From NCBI GenBank assembly GCA_021817355.1, contig JAKAVI010000165.1, positions 1 through 17,643 of the forward strand: 17,643 nucleotides of DNA. Direction: 5' to 3'. This DNA comes from Pseudomonadota bacterium (GTDB taxonomy: Bacteria > Pseudomonadota > Alphaproteobacteria > Micropepsales > Micropepsaceae). Positions 7,323-14,661 of the stretch are shown piece by piece (within the stretch, counting starts at the first letter, position 1; each line of letters begins with the position of its first letter). The notes beneath the pieces were generated by a model. The model had not been told where the DNA came from. It searched no databases and saw nothing but the letters and a program-made list of their open reading frames with translations. Both the position numbers and the translations under genes were made by a program.

Positions 7323-8501
7323 TCAAGCCGCCACCTGAAGGCGGGCACGACCGATCAGCTCGCCATAGGTGAGGATCCGTGCGTTCGGTGCGAGCTGGCG
7401 TACCGTGCGAGTGATTTCGTCTGCAAAACTTCGGGACATCACTACCACCACGTCCGGAGCGATCTCACTGATGGCCTGTGGTGGCTGGACGCGAAGACCA
7501 TGGCGCTCGGGCAGATGCGCACCCAAATGGGCATCGATCAGGCCGGCGAGCAGGGACGGCGTGAGGCCGCCAGAGCTGATAAGGGCATCGAACAGGCGGC
7601 CGGCACCCCAGATCACGACGCGCCCCGTGCTCAGGCGGGCAATCTCTGTCGCCACGGCAGTCAGCGCTGCGAGGTTCGCGGCGCGATTGCGGCCATAGGC
7701 GGCGATGCGGGTCTCTGCTTCATACACCTCGCGCGGGTCTGCTGCCGAGGTGTATGCGGGCGCACCCGCCTTGACTGCGACGAGCAGGAGATTTTCACGA
7801 TCGCCCGCCTCAGGTGCTTCGATGATCTCAAAGCCCGCGGCACTGACCATGCGCATCAGCGTGCGCGCTGAAAAATGATAAAGATGCTTGTCGATGAACC
7901 ATTCCTCGACCACATCCTCGGATTCCAGCAACGCGGTCGATGGTGCGTCAACCACCAGCAGGCCACCGGGCTTGAGTACGCGCCAGTGATCGGCCAGCAC
8001 CTTAGCCGGAAAGGCAAGATGTTCGATGGTGTGGCAGCTGTGGACAATGTCGAAGCGTTCGTCGGCCAAACGGACGTCTTCGATGCGGGCGCAGACAAGT
8101 TCGGTCCGCGCCAGGTCATCGATAGAATGCGCGACGCGCGTATCCGGCTCAACCGCAACGACGGTCGCGCTGGCGGCGACGGCGAGGAATTGACGGGTAA
8201 AACTGCCCCGGTTGGAACCTACATCTAGAACCTCCGCCGGCGCCGCAAGATCAGCATGGCGCCGCAACGCAGCAATGGCCTGAGCCGTACGAAAGCCCTT
8301 GCCATAGCGGATGTTGCCCCAGTCCGCAGCGCCAGATGCCGTGGCCCCGCGCCGAGGTGCCTGGTCGATCCGTGGCAGCGACTGCAGCAGGCCACAATGG
8401 CGACAAAGATGCACGGTCAGATCCCGCGCGGTACCGGCAGCGCGATAGACAGGCTCAAGTGCCGCCTGTTGGCACAACTCGCAGCGTTCGCTGGTAGTCA
8501 A
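7323..8501 (-). CDS. SAM-dependent methyltransferase with zinc-type N-terminus and C-terminal Rossmann domain
   Basis: A 392-aa three-part methyltransferase. Cys7, Cys10, Cys33 and Cys36 form a putative zinc site. VLDVGSNRGSF (91-101) is SAM motif I; VVAVEPD (114-120) and FDIVHSCHTIEHL (150-162) are the following motifs. VVIWGAGRLFDAL (295-307) starts a C-terminal Rossmann-like domain. This is the layout of the sugar C-methyltransferase family (TylC3/NovU type), which methylates keto sugars, although the middle domain also fits general Methyltransf_23 enzymes. The start is TTG at 8501, supported by AAAGGA eight bases upstream; no ATG is available near. There are 47 bases to the sulfotransferase gene upstream, so it is probably in the same operon. 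A sugar methylation role is inferred. Confidence 0.83.
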   Translation of the reverse strand: MTTSERCELCQQAALEPVYRAAGTARDLTVHLCRHCGLLQSLPRIDQAPRRGATASGAADWGNIRYGKGFRTAQAIAALRRHADLAAPAEVLDVGSNRGSFTRQFLAVAASATVVAVEPDTRVAHSIDDLARTELVCARIEDVRLADERFDIVHSCHTIEHLAFPAKVLADHWRVLKPGGLLVVDAPSTALLESEDVVEEWFIDKHLYHFSARTLMRMVSAAGFEIIEAPEAGDRENLLLVAVKAGAPAYTSAADPREVYEAETRIAAYGRNRAANLAALTAVATEIARLSTGRVVIWGAGRLFDALISSGGLTPSLLAGLIDAHLGAHLPERHGLRVQPPQAISEIAPDVVVVMSRSFADEITRTVRQLAPNARILTYGELIGRARLQVAA

Positions 8502-8548
8502 GGCTGGCGTCCTTTAGGCTCTCATTCACCATACTGACGCTGGCAGCG

Positions 8549-9379
8549 TTAATAATTCACTACGTATTCCGTTCGTGCGTCATAGCCCAGGCGCTGCATC
8601 ATGGGCGCGGCAATGCGCGTAAACGCAGCCGTTTCCGACGGACTGAGAAGCTGATCCTCGGGACGATTGACGTTGTAGGGACGCTGGAACAGCGCGACGA
8701 GATCCGGGCCTTTGCGCAAGCCGAGGAAATCGAGCAGGTCATAAAGTGTGTCGGGCTTTTCGTGGAGGTCCTCGAGGCGTACGAAATGGTGTTGCGCCGC
8801 TGGCAGAGACGCCAGGCCATCAAGAATGACCTGATTGACTTCGCACCAGTGCCAGGCGATGCGCTCGAATTGGCTGAAACGGCCGAACTCAGCGCCCCAG
8901 CGACTACCGCTTTTGGCCTGTGGCCACCAATACTGCTTCTCGGGCGGGGGAGCAGGCACGCAGGTGGGAGCAAGCAGATGGCGGGCGAGGATGAGGCTCG
9001 AGCGATCATCATAACATTCCGCTCCAAGCTTGCGGAAATATGAGCCTGTGACTTTCCGCCCGTCGCGGACCAGATGCACAAATTTGGCCTCAGGCAGGAG
9101 CGCCGAGAGTTCGGGAATGAGCCAGGACAATTTGTTGGAGGAATCGCCCCAAAACTTCCTCTGGCAATAGTGCACCGCCGCGCCATGGGTCTGGCGCAAT
9201 ACCTGTGTGGCCTCGGCGTGGGAGATCAGGCCATGATATTTGCGCACGGCCAGCGGCTGAAGAATCTGCACCATGTACTCATGATGCATGTCGACAGGGC
9301 CTGCCGCGAGGAGCGCCTTGTGCAGCATCGCGGTGCCCGATCGTCCGCTGGAGACAATGAAGAAGGCCTGGGTGCTCAC
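8549..9379 (-). CDS. Sulfotransferase family protein
   Basis: A 276-aa cytosolic-type sulfotransferase-like protein that would transfer sulfate from PAPS to a hydroxyl group. The PAPS 5'-phosphosulfate loop is FIVSSGRSGTAML (7-19) and the 3'-phosphate motif is VRDGRKVTGS (104-113), as in the Sulfotransfer_1/3 families. No signal peptide or membrane segment is seen. Start is GTG at 9379, which overlaps the stop of the methyltransferase upstream (GTGA, 9376-9379). Its place in a sugar operon suggests sulfation of a glycan; some bacterial members act on other acceptors, so the acceptor is unproven. Confidence 0.82.
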   Translation of the reverse strand: MSTQAFFIVSSGRSGTAMLHKALLAAGPVDMHHEYMVQILQPLAVRKYHGLISHAEATQVLRQTHGAAVHYCQRKFWGDSSNKLSWLIPELSALLPEAKFVHLVRDGRKVTGSYFRKLGAECYDDRSSLILARHLLAPTCVPAPPPEKQYWWPQAKSGSRWGAEFGRFSQFERIAWHWCEVNQVILDGLASLPAAQHHFVRLEDLHEKPDTLYDLLDFLGLRKGPDLVALFQRPYNVNRPEDQLLSPSETAAFTRIAAPMMQRLGYDARTEYVVNY

Positions 9380-10308
9380 GGCCGAACCGCAAAGATGATG
9401 GCTTCCCGACCCAGTCCAGCGGCGGCAAGCGCACGGTAGAAGCTCCGGCGAACCTCGTTGAGGCCCTTTTGGGCCAGGGCGAGGTCAAAGCGCTTGCGCC
9501 GGTTGTGGCAGGCGCGCCCGAGTGCCGAATCCGCAGTGTAGTCCTCGCCCATCAGCAAGAACATCTCCATCGGAAAGCTGGTGTGCCGTTCGGCCACCGT
9601 AAAGCCCAGCCGTTTGAGGACAGCCGACAGCGACGAAAAGTCGAAATAATTGAGATGATGTGGCGGAGCGACCCACCAGTCTTGCAGGCCCTGTGCGGTG
9701 GCGGCGATCTGCAGTGGCGAAAAGTCATTGGGAACGCCGACCACCAGCACTCCGCCGGGCGCCAGGAGACCGTAGGCCGCAGTCAAGAGCGCGATCGGGT
9801 TTGGTACATGCTCGAGAACATTGTTCATGTGCACGACGTCAAAGCGGTCAAGCTCGCGGGCGCGTTCGGTACTGAAAAAGCCCTGATGGACACGCAGTCC
9901 AAGGCTGCGGGCATGGTCTGAGGCCTGCTGTGATGGCTCAAGACCCTCGCCCTTCCAGCCGCGGGCGCAGGCAGTCTGCAAAAAGAACCCTGGACCGCAG
10001 CCAATATCGATCAGGCGCCGCCGCGAGGCGGGCAGGAGCTGCTCGAGCACTTCCAGCCGATCGTCCTGGCTGAGCTGGGCCCACTCCTGGTCCTCGCGTG
10101 CATGGGTCAGATAGGTGGGCTTTTCGTCGCTGTAGTAACGCTCGCGATACTCCGCGCTCAACTCGTCGGGGGTCGGCAGAGGTACGGCATGGGCAAAACC
10201 GCAAACGGCGCAGGCGATCACGTCATAGCCGTTGTGGTTTGCCAGGGCAGGGCCGTGATGATCCTGCCACGCAATGGGGTCTGGGCCGGACGCGTCCATC
10301 TTCATCAT
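9376..10308 (-). CDS. Class I SAM-dependent methyltransferase
   Basis: A 310-aa methyltransferase of the Methyltransf_23 type common in surface-polysaccharide and O-antigen clusters. The N-terminus has CAVCGFAHAVPLP (33-45), a remnant of a zinc ribbon with only one CxxC pair. SAM motif I is LIDIGCGPGFF (99-109), GLEPS (122-126) is motif II, and FDVVHMNNVLEHVPNP (156-171) and LAPGGVLVVGVPND (182-195) complete the fold. It is first in the leftward operon and diverges from the NeuB-like gene across 75 bp. Three start codons lie close together (10308, 10305, 10299); GAGGG sits six bases before the first. It may O- or N-methylate the glycan; the substrate is unknown. Confidence 0.85.
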   Translation of the reverse strand: MMKMDASGPDPIAWQDHHGPALANHNGYDVIACAVCGFAHAVPLPTPDELSAEYRERYYSDEKPTYLTHAREDQEWAQLSQDDRLEVLEQLLPASRRRLIDIGCGPGFFLQTACARGWKGEGLEPSQQASDHARSLGLRVHQGFFSTERARELDRFDVVHMNNVLEHVPNPIALLTAAYGLLAPGGVLVVGVPNDFSPLQIAATAQGLQDWWVAPPHHLNYFDFSSLSAVLKRLGFTVAERHTSFPMEMFLLMGEDYTADSALGRACHNRRKRFDLALAQKGLNEVRRSFYRALAAAGLGREAIIFAVRP

Positions 10309-10345
10309 TTTTGACCCTCGTTAACTGCTTCTTAGTCATAGGCCC

Positions 10346-10360
10346 TTTAGAAACCGTTAA
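10346..10360. promoter_or_regulatory. Near-consensus CtrA box between divergent operons
   Basis: TTTA-GAAACCG-TTAA matches the CtrA site TTAA-N7-TTAA with one mismatch and the exact seven-base spacer. It lies in the 75-bp gap between the leftward eight-gene operon (starts 10308) and the rightward NeuB-like operon (starts 10384), and so could control both. CtrA is the cell-cycle regulator that switches on flagellar genes in Caulobacter-type bacteria. Binding is inferred from the motif. Confidence 0.5.
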
Positions 10361-10383
10361 AGCCGCGCTCAGGGCGATTTGCC

Positions 10384-11250
10384 ATGCGTAGACCCCTCTT
10401 CATTGCCGAAGCCTCATCCAATCATGGACGCGATCTATCCCGCGCTCTTGCCTTTGTCGACACAGCTGCTGACATCGGCTGCGATGCGGTGAAGTTTCAG
10501 CTGTTCCGCATTGCCCGCATGTTCGCGCCGGAGATCCTCAGCCAGAGCGAACAGCATCGGGCGCGAGCGGAGTGGGAATTGCCTCTCGCTCACCTGCCCG
10601 CCCTGGCCGAACGCTGCCGCGAGCGCGACATTGCCTTTTCCTGTACCCCCTTCTATGTGGAGGCGGTGGCGGAACTTGCGCCCTACGTCGACTTCTACAA
10701 GATCGCGTCCTACGAAATTCTGGTCCAACCCCTGCTCGCGGCGTGCGCAAGGTCGGGCAAGCCCGTTGTCCTGTCGACCGGGATGGCGAGCCTGAGCGAA
10801 ATCGATGATGCGGTCACGACGCTGCGTGCTGCGGGCTGCGCCGACCTTAGCCTTCTGCATTGCGTATCGGCCTATCCCACACCTGTTGATCAGGCCAATC
10901 TGGCGGCGATTGATACCTTACGCCAACGCACCGGCTGTCCGGTCGGCTGGTCCGACCATACCCGTCGTCCGGCGGTGATATGGCGCGCTGTGCAACGCTG
11001 GCAGGCGGCAGTCATCGAGTTTCATCTCGATCTGGATGGGGCTGGCGCCGAATATGCTGCCGGACATTGCTGGTTACCCGATGAAATCGCACCGGTGATT
11101 GCCGGGGTACGTGAAAGTCTGTTGGCCGACGGCGATGGCCGGAAGGTGTCGCAGCCGTGTGAACGCGAAGACAGCAACTGGCGTGCCGATCCTTCAGATG
11201 GGATGCGGCCGCTCAAACAAGTCCGTTCCACATGGGGAAAGGCTGCGTGA
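10384..11250 (+). CDS. NeuB/SpsE-family nonulosonate synthase lacking the SAF domain
   Basis: A 288-aa TIM-barrel enzyme of the NeuB family, which condenses phosphoenolpyruvate with a hexose-derived aldehyde or N-acyl sugar to make a nine-carbon sugar acid. Conserved blocks: FIAEASSNHG (6-15), AVKFQLF (35-41), CTPFYVEAV (87-95), YKIASYEI (105-112), LSTGMA (130-135), LHCVSAYPTP (158-167), and the metal histidines His192 (WSDHT) and His214. The usual EKHF at the second histidine is EFHL here. Family members are normally about 330-350 aa with a C-terminal SAF (antifreeze-like) domain; this one stops at the end of the barrel plus about 30 residues. It overlaps the next gene by GTGA. Product could be a nonulosonic acid or another keto acid; it is not possible to say pseudaminic, legionaminic or sialic. 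Confidence 0.87.
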   Translation: MRRPLFIAEASSNHGRDLSRALAFVDTAADIGCDAVKFQLFRIARMFAPEILSQSEQHRARAEWELPLAHLPALAERCRERDIAFSCTPFYVEAVAELAPYVDFYKIASYEILVQPLLAACARSGKPVVLSTGMASLSEIDDAVTTLRAAGCADLSLLHCVSAYPTPVDQANLAAIDTLRQRTGCPVGWSDHTRRPAVIWRAVQRWQAAVIEFHLDLDGAGAEYAAGHCWLPDEIAPVIAGVRESLLADGDGRKVSQPCEREDSNWRADPSDGMRPLKQVRSTWGKAA

Positions 11251-13058
11251 ATCCTCTGCCTCCCGAGCCGCGGGCAGAGCCCAAAATCGTCGCCATTATT
11301 CAGGCACGCATGGGTTCCACACGCCTGCCCGGCAAAGTGCTGCGCCCAATCGCAGGCAGGCCGCTGCTTTGGCATGTGGTGCACCGGCTGCGGCGTTCGC
11401 GCCTGATCGGTCAAATCGCCATTGCGACCTCGGTCAATCCTCGCGACGATGCCATTGTCGAATTCGCCAAGGAACAGGGTCTGGTCGTTGTCCGTGGTCC
11501 CGAAGACGACGTGCTTGCCCGCTTCGCGCGTGCTGCCGATATGCTCGAGGCCGACGTAATTGTGCGGGTCAATGCCGATGCGCCTTTCATCGATGCGGGC
11601 TTTGTCGATCACCTGATCACAGCCATGCTTGGCGAAAACGCCGATTATGTTCTGCTTGAAGAAGGTGCTGTGACGGCGCATTGCGGAGTTGATCCGATGA
11701 GTCGGCGGGCTTTGGACAAGCTCATGATGGACGCACGCGACGACATGATTGCGCGCGAGCACGTGACGGGATATTTCAAGCTGCATCCCGAATTTGTTCG
11801 TATCGCCCGCGCCGCACCCTATCCGGCTCTGGCACGGGATGGGACGCGTCTCACCATCGATACGCCCGATGATCTTGCCTTCGCCGATATCGTCCATGAA
11901 CGGCTGGCGGCGAAAGCCGGGGAAGCGGTTCTTGCGGATCTACTGCTGCTGCTGGAACGGGAGCCTGACCTGCGTGCGGTCAACGCACATGTGCGCCAGA
12001 AGCCGCTTGATGCCGGCGGTCTGTGCCTTATCCGCTGCGATGGTGGGGGGGCATATGGGTATGGTCATGTCAAACGCATGGTGATGCTGGCCCGGGCATT
12101 GCGCGACCACCAAGGTGTCGGCGTTGTGTTTGCGCTCAAGGGAAGCACCGATGCGTTGGCGCCGATCCGCACTGCAGGCTTTGAGGCGACGCAGATATCA
12201 GGCAATGACGAAGCGGCTCTGGCCGGACTAATCGCCCAGCACAAGCCTGAGATGCTGGTCTGCGATTTCCGAGACGGGGTTGAGGGTGCCGGCCTTGACC
12301 GGCTCAAACGGCAACTGCGCCTGTGCGCGGTCATCGACGATGCCAGTGACCGCCGCCTTGCAGCCGATCTTGCATATTTTCCGCCGTTGCCGAGAGCCCA
12401 GGCGCTCGACTGGAGCCATAGCTGCACCATTGTGCGGATGGGCTGGCAATGGACAATTCTCGGTGCCCGTCCGGTAAGCCGGCCGAACCCGGACCGCCCG
12501 GGCCTGCCGCGCCTTCTGGTCACCATGGGCGGCAGCGATCCTAAGGGCCTGACCTTGCGCTGCGCGCAGGCCCTGGCGCGGGATGATATCCACTTTCGCG
12601 CGCGGTTCGTCATTGGTCGCGGCATCGCCGATGGTGCGCGCCTGGCAAAGACGATCGTCGGCTTGTCGCCGCAGTTTGAAACCATTGAGGGTGCTGACGA
12701 CCTTGGACCTGAATTTGCCGGGGCGGATGTCGCGCTCTGTGCCTTTGGCGTAACCGCTTACGAGCTGGCTGCCAGTGGCGTGCCGGCCCTGTACCTTGGT
12801 CTGACTGAGGATCACGTGGCTTCTGCGGTGGCCTTCGCTGCGGCAGGGATGGGCCACAATCTTGGCCTTGCCGATGCAGTTGGCGACGAGGAGATCGTGG
12901 CAGCCGTGCGACGGCTTCTTGGCGATGCCGCTTTGCGCCGGCAGATGCGTCACGCCGGTTTGAGCCGGATCGATGCGGATGGCGCCGAACGCATCGCTGC
13001 AGATATTTCGGCACATTTTGTTCAGCGGCGTTCACCAACTCGCCGCTACGCCAGCTAA
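11247..13058 (+). CDS. Fusion of SpsF-type cytidylyltransferase and PseG-type UDP-sugar hydrolase
   Basis: A 603-aa two-domain protein. Residues 14-250 are a nucleotidyltransferase of the SpsF (COG1861) group: signature IIQARMGSTRLPGK (17-30), VRVNADAPFID (106-116) and RLTIDTPDDL (201-210). It would activate a sugar acid, presumably with CTP. Residues about 258-603 resemble PseG, the GT-B-fold hydrolase that removes UDP from the sugar before the NeuB step: GGAYGYGHVKR (267-277) with the catalytic-type His274, VTMGGSDPKGLT (425-436) and YELAASGVPALYLGL (505-519). Both domains therefore flank the NeuB reaction. Start GTG 11247 was chosen because GGGGAAAGG lies four bases upstream and it gives a GTGA overlap with the synthase gene; an in-frame ATG at 11232 would add five residues but has no ribosome site. 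It converges with the FlmG-like gene 17 bp away. Confidence 0.87.
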   Translation: MNPLPPEPRAEPKIVAIIQARMGSTRLPGKVLRPIAGRPLLWHVVHRLRRSRLIGQIAIATSVNPRDDAIVEFAKEQGLVVVRGPEDDVLARFARAADMLEADVIVRVNADAPFIDAGFVDHLITAMLGENADYVLLEEGAVTAHCGVDPMSRRALDKLMMDARDDMIAREHVTGYFKLHPEFVRIARAAPYPALARDGTRLTIDTPDDLAFADIVHERLAAKAGEAVLADLLLLLEREPDLRAVNAHVRQKPLDAGGLCLIRCDGGGAYGYGHVKRMVMLARALRDHQGVGVVFALKGSTDALAPIRTAGFEATQISGNDEAALAGLIAQHKPEMLVCDFRDGVEGAGLDRLKRQLRLCAVIDDASDRRLAADLAYFPPLPRAQALDWSHSCTIVRMGWQWTILGARPVSRPNPDRPGLPRLLVTMGGSDPKGLTLRCAQALARDDIHFRARFVIGRGIADGARLAKTIVGLSPQFETIEGADDLGPEFAGADVALCAFGVTAYELAASGVPALYLGLTEDHVASAVAFAAAGMGHNLGLADAVGDEEIVAAVRRLLGDAALRRQMRHAGLSRIDADGAERIAADISAHFVQRRSPTRRYAS

Positions 13059-13075
13059 GGCGGCACACCCTGTTT

Positions 13076-14575
13076 TCAGGTCAGCGCTTGCACCAATTTG
13101 GCGAAGCACCCTGACCAATCCCCGGGGGTCTCGGGGCCGATCAGCCGCGCCGCTGGCGCGAAGGGTTCATAATCGGTTCCGAAGCTGGTCCAGCTCGTGT
13201 CATAAAGAGGTTTGAAGGTCCTGACGCCGCACGCGGCGGCCATCCAGCTAACTGCGGTCGGCGCGCTGACCATTACCTCAAGGCAGGATAGCAATGCGGT
13301 GGTCCGATCCAGTTCCTGCTTTTGATCAATGCCCGCAGGCACATGCAGCCTGCGCCCGCTCAGCTCCTGCAGAGCCGCAATTTCGTCGTTCTGCGCGTCG
13401 TATTGCAGGCAGATGAATTCGCCTGCAGTCACGCGCATCAGTTCTGCCCAGGCGGCAAGGGGCGCATATTGCAGCGCCCGTCCGCCGCCCAGCTTGCCGC
13501 TGCGCCAGCAAAGACCAATGCGCCTGCCAGGGGGTAGGCCCTCACACCAGTCCTGCCAGCGTCTCTGCTCGAGGGGGTCGGCTTTAAGATAGGTATGGCA
13601 GTGGGGAAACGAGGCCAGATCAGGACGCAGAAGGCGCGGCAGACTGCCCAGTGCGATGGCGGCACTTGCACCACCGCGTGGCGCCAGCCAGTCATAATGG
13701 GCTTCGACGATGCCTTCGCGCCCCTGCCACTTTGTCGGATGCACGTCGACATCCGGAAAGCTGCGGGCAAAGAGAGGCCTTAGGCGATGATCGCATTCAA
13801 GCAGAAGCCGGCCGCCCTGGCGCCTGGCCTGGTCGCAAAGCTCCGGAACGAGGCTGGCAAACATGATCTGGTCGCCCACGCCCTGTTCGGCTGTGATCAG
13901 GAGCCGCGCGTTCCTAAGCGTTCCTCCAGACCAGGGCACAAGCCGATGCAGCGGACGGGGGCTTTTGTGGGGCAACTTCAGGCGGGCAGCATAATCGCGC
14001 CAACCGGCTTTCAGGTCACCCTTCAGTAGGTGCAGGATGGCCCGGTTGAGGCGCGCAGTGTGCTGGTTGCGGTCGCGACCAAGAATTCGGTCATAAAGTT
14101 CCAGCGCGGCGTTGATCTGCCCTTTGTCGGCCAGGCAGTCAGCAAGATTACCCAGAGCAGGGGCAAAATCCGGCACCAGTGCCAGCGCCTCGCGAAAGAC
14201 GCTTTCGGCTTCGGCAAGACGGTTGAGCTGACGCAGCGCAATGCCCAAGGTCACCTTGAGTTCGGGACAATCATTATGGCGCGCGACCCAGGGGCGAAGC
14301 AGCGCAATCGCTGCTTCCGGCTCATTGGTGTCGCACAAGAGCTGGGCAAGGCCATTGACCGCCTCGATACGGCCGGGTTCGAGGTCAAGCACCTTGCCGT
14401 AAAAGCTGCGGGCGACAGCGGGCAGGCCAAGGCTGCGGGCGGTCCCGGCCAGCGCATAGAGAACCCCTGGATCATCGGGCTTTTGTGCCAGCGCCTGCTC
14501 GAAGGCTGCGATCGCCTCGCTATGGCGACCGCGCTCGGCAAGTTTAAGACCGTTCTGATAGGCGGTTAAAGGCAT
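13076..14575 (-). CDS. flmG: TPR-glycosyltransferase, FlmG-like flagellin glycosyltransferase
   Basis: A 499-aa protein. Residues 1-190 are five or so tetratricopeptide repeats (AIAAFEQALAQKPDDP, AEAESVFREALALVPDF, AALELYDRILGRDRN). Residues about 190-499 are a GT-B-like glycosyltransferase domain of the kind fused to TPRs: GWRDYAARLKLP, LLITAEQGVGDQIMFASLVPEL (split around residue 232), IGLCWRSGKLGG, and a late block SAPTAVSWMAAACGV. This is the architecture of Caulobacter FlmG, whose TPR part binds flagellin and whose catalytic part adds pseudaminic acid in the cytosol. No signal peptide is present, as expected. It starts divergently from the FlaEY-like gene across 86 bp that hold CtrA-like boxes. 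The architecture is seen; the FlmG identity is inferred from it and from the flagellin and FlaEY context. Confidence 0.8.
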   Translation of the reverse strand: MPLTAYQNGLKLAERGRHSEAIAAFEQALAQKPDDPGVLYALAGTARSLGLPAVARSFYGKVLDLEPGRIEAVNGLAQLLCDTNEPEAAIALLRPWVARHNDCPELKVTLGIALRQLNRLAEAESVFREALALVPDFAPALGNLADCLADKGQINAALELYDRILGRDRNQHTARLNRAILHLLKGDLKAGWRDYAARLKLPHKSPRPLHRLVPWSGGTLRNARLLITAEQGVGDQIMFASLVPELCDQARRQGGRLLLECDHRLRPLFARSFPDVDVHPTKWQGREGIVEAHYDWLAPRGGASAAIALGSLPRLLRPDLASFPHCHTYLKADPLEQRRWQDWCEGLPPGRRIGLCWRSGKLGGGRALQYAPLAAWAELMRVTAGEFICLQYDAQNDEIAALQELSGRRLHVPAGIDQKQELDRTTALLSCLEVMVSAPTAVSWMAAACGVRTFKPLYDTSWTSFGTDYEPFAPAARLIGPETPGDWSGCFAKLVQALT

Positions 14576-14598
14576 GACCCTTCTTTAGGGCAGGGAGT

Positions 14599-14613
14599 TT
14601 AAGACCCCGTTAA
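14599..14613. promoter_or_regulatory. Perfect CtrA box (TTAA-N7-TTAA)
   Basis: TTAA-GACCCCG-TTAA matches the full CtrA consensus exactly, including the seven-base spacer. It lies 24 bp from the FlmG-like start (leftward) and 49 bp from the FlaEY-like start (rightward), so it could control both genes. The motif is seen; binding is inferred. Confidence 0.65.
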
Positions 14614-14622
14614 GCACGGCGT

Positions 14623-14637
14623 TTAGCAATACCTTAA
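14623..14637. promoter_or_regulatory. Second, one-mismatch CtrA box
   Basis: TTAG-CAATACC-TTAA has the seven-base spacer and one mismatch to TTAA-N7-TTAA. It lies nine bases after the perfect box, giving a paired arrangement in the flmG/flaEY intergenic region. By itself it would be weak evidence; next to a perfect site it is more credible. Confidence 0.4.
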
Positions 14638-14661
14638 TTACGCCGCGGCACAATTGAGCTC

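Noticed and set aside
8537..8549. ACGCT-GGC-AGCGT hairpin in the 47-bp gap between the sulfotransferase and methyltransferase genes
   Set aside because: Five base pairs with no T-run on the transcribed strand; could arise by chance.
10311..10341. TTGACC with TCATAG as a -35/-10 promoter for the NeuB-like operon
   Set aside because: The spacer is 19 bases and the -10 match is poor; not strong enough to annotate.
11022..11897. 291-aa reverse open frame opposite the NeuB-like and SpsF-PseG genes
   Set aside because: Long, but fully antisense to two well-supported genes, with no motif and no ribosome site.
13069..13080. CCTG-TTTT-CAGG hairpin between the converging SpsF-PseG and FlmG-like genes
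   Set aside because: Only four base pairs and overlapping the FlmG-like stop codon; too weak to call a terminator.
14651..14661. GGCAC-type sequence before the FlaEY-like gene as a sigma-54 promoter
   Set aside because: The GG to GC spacing is nine bases, not ten, and it would start transcription inside the coding region.
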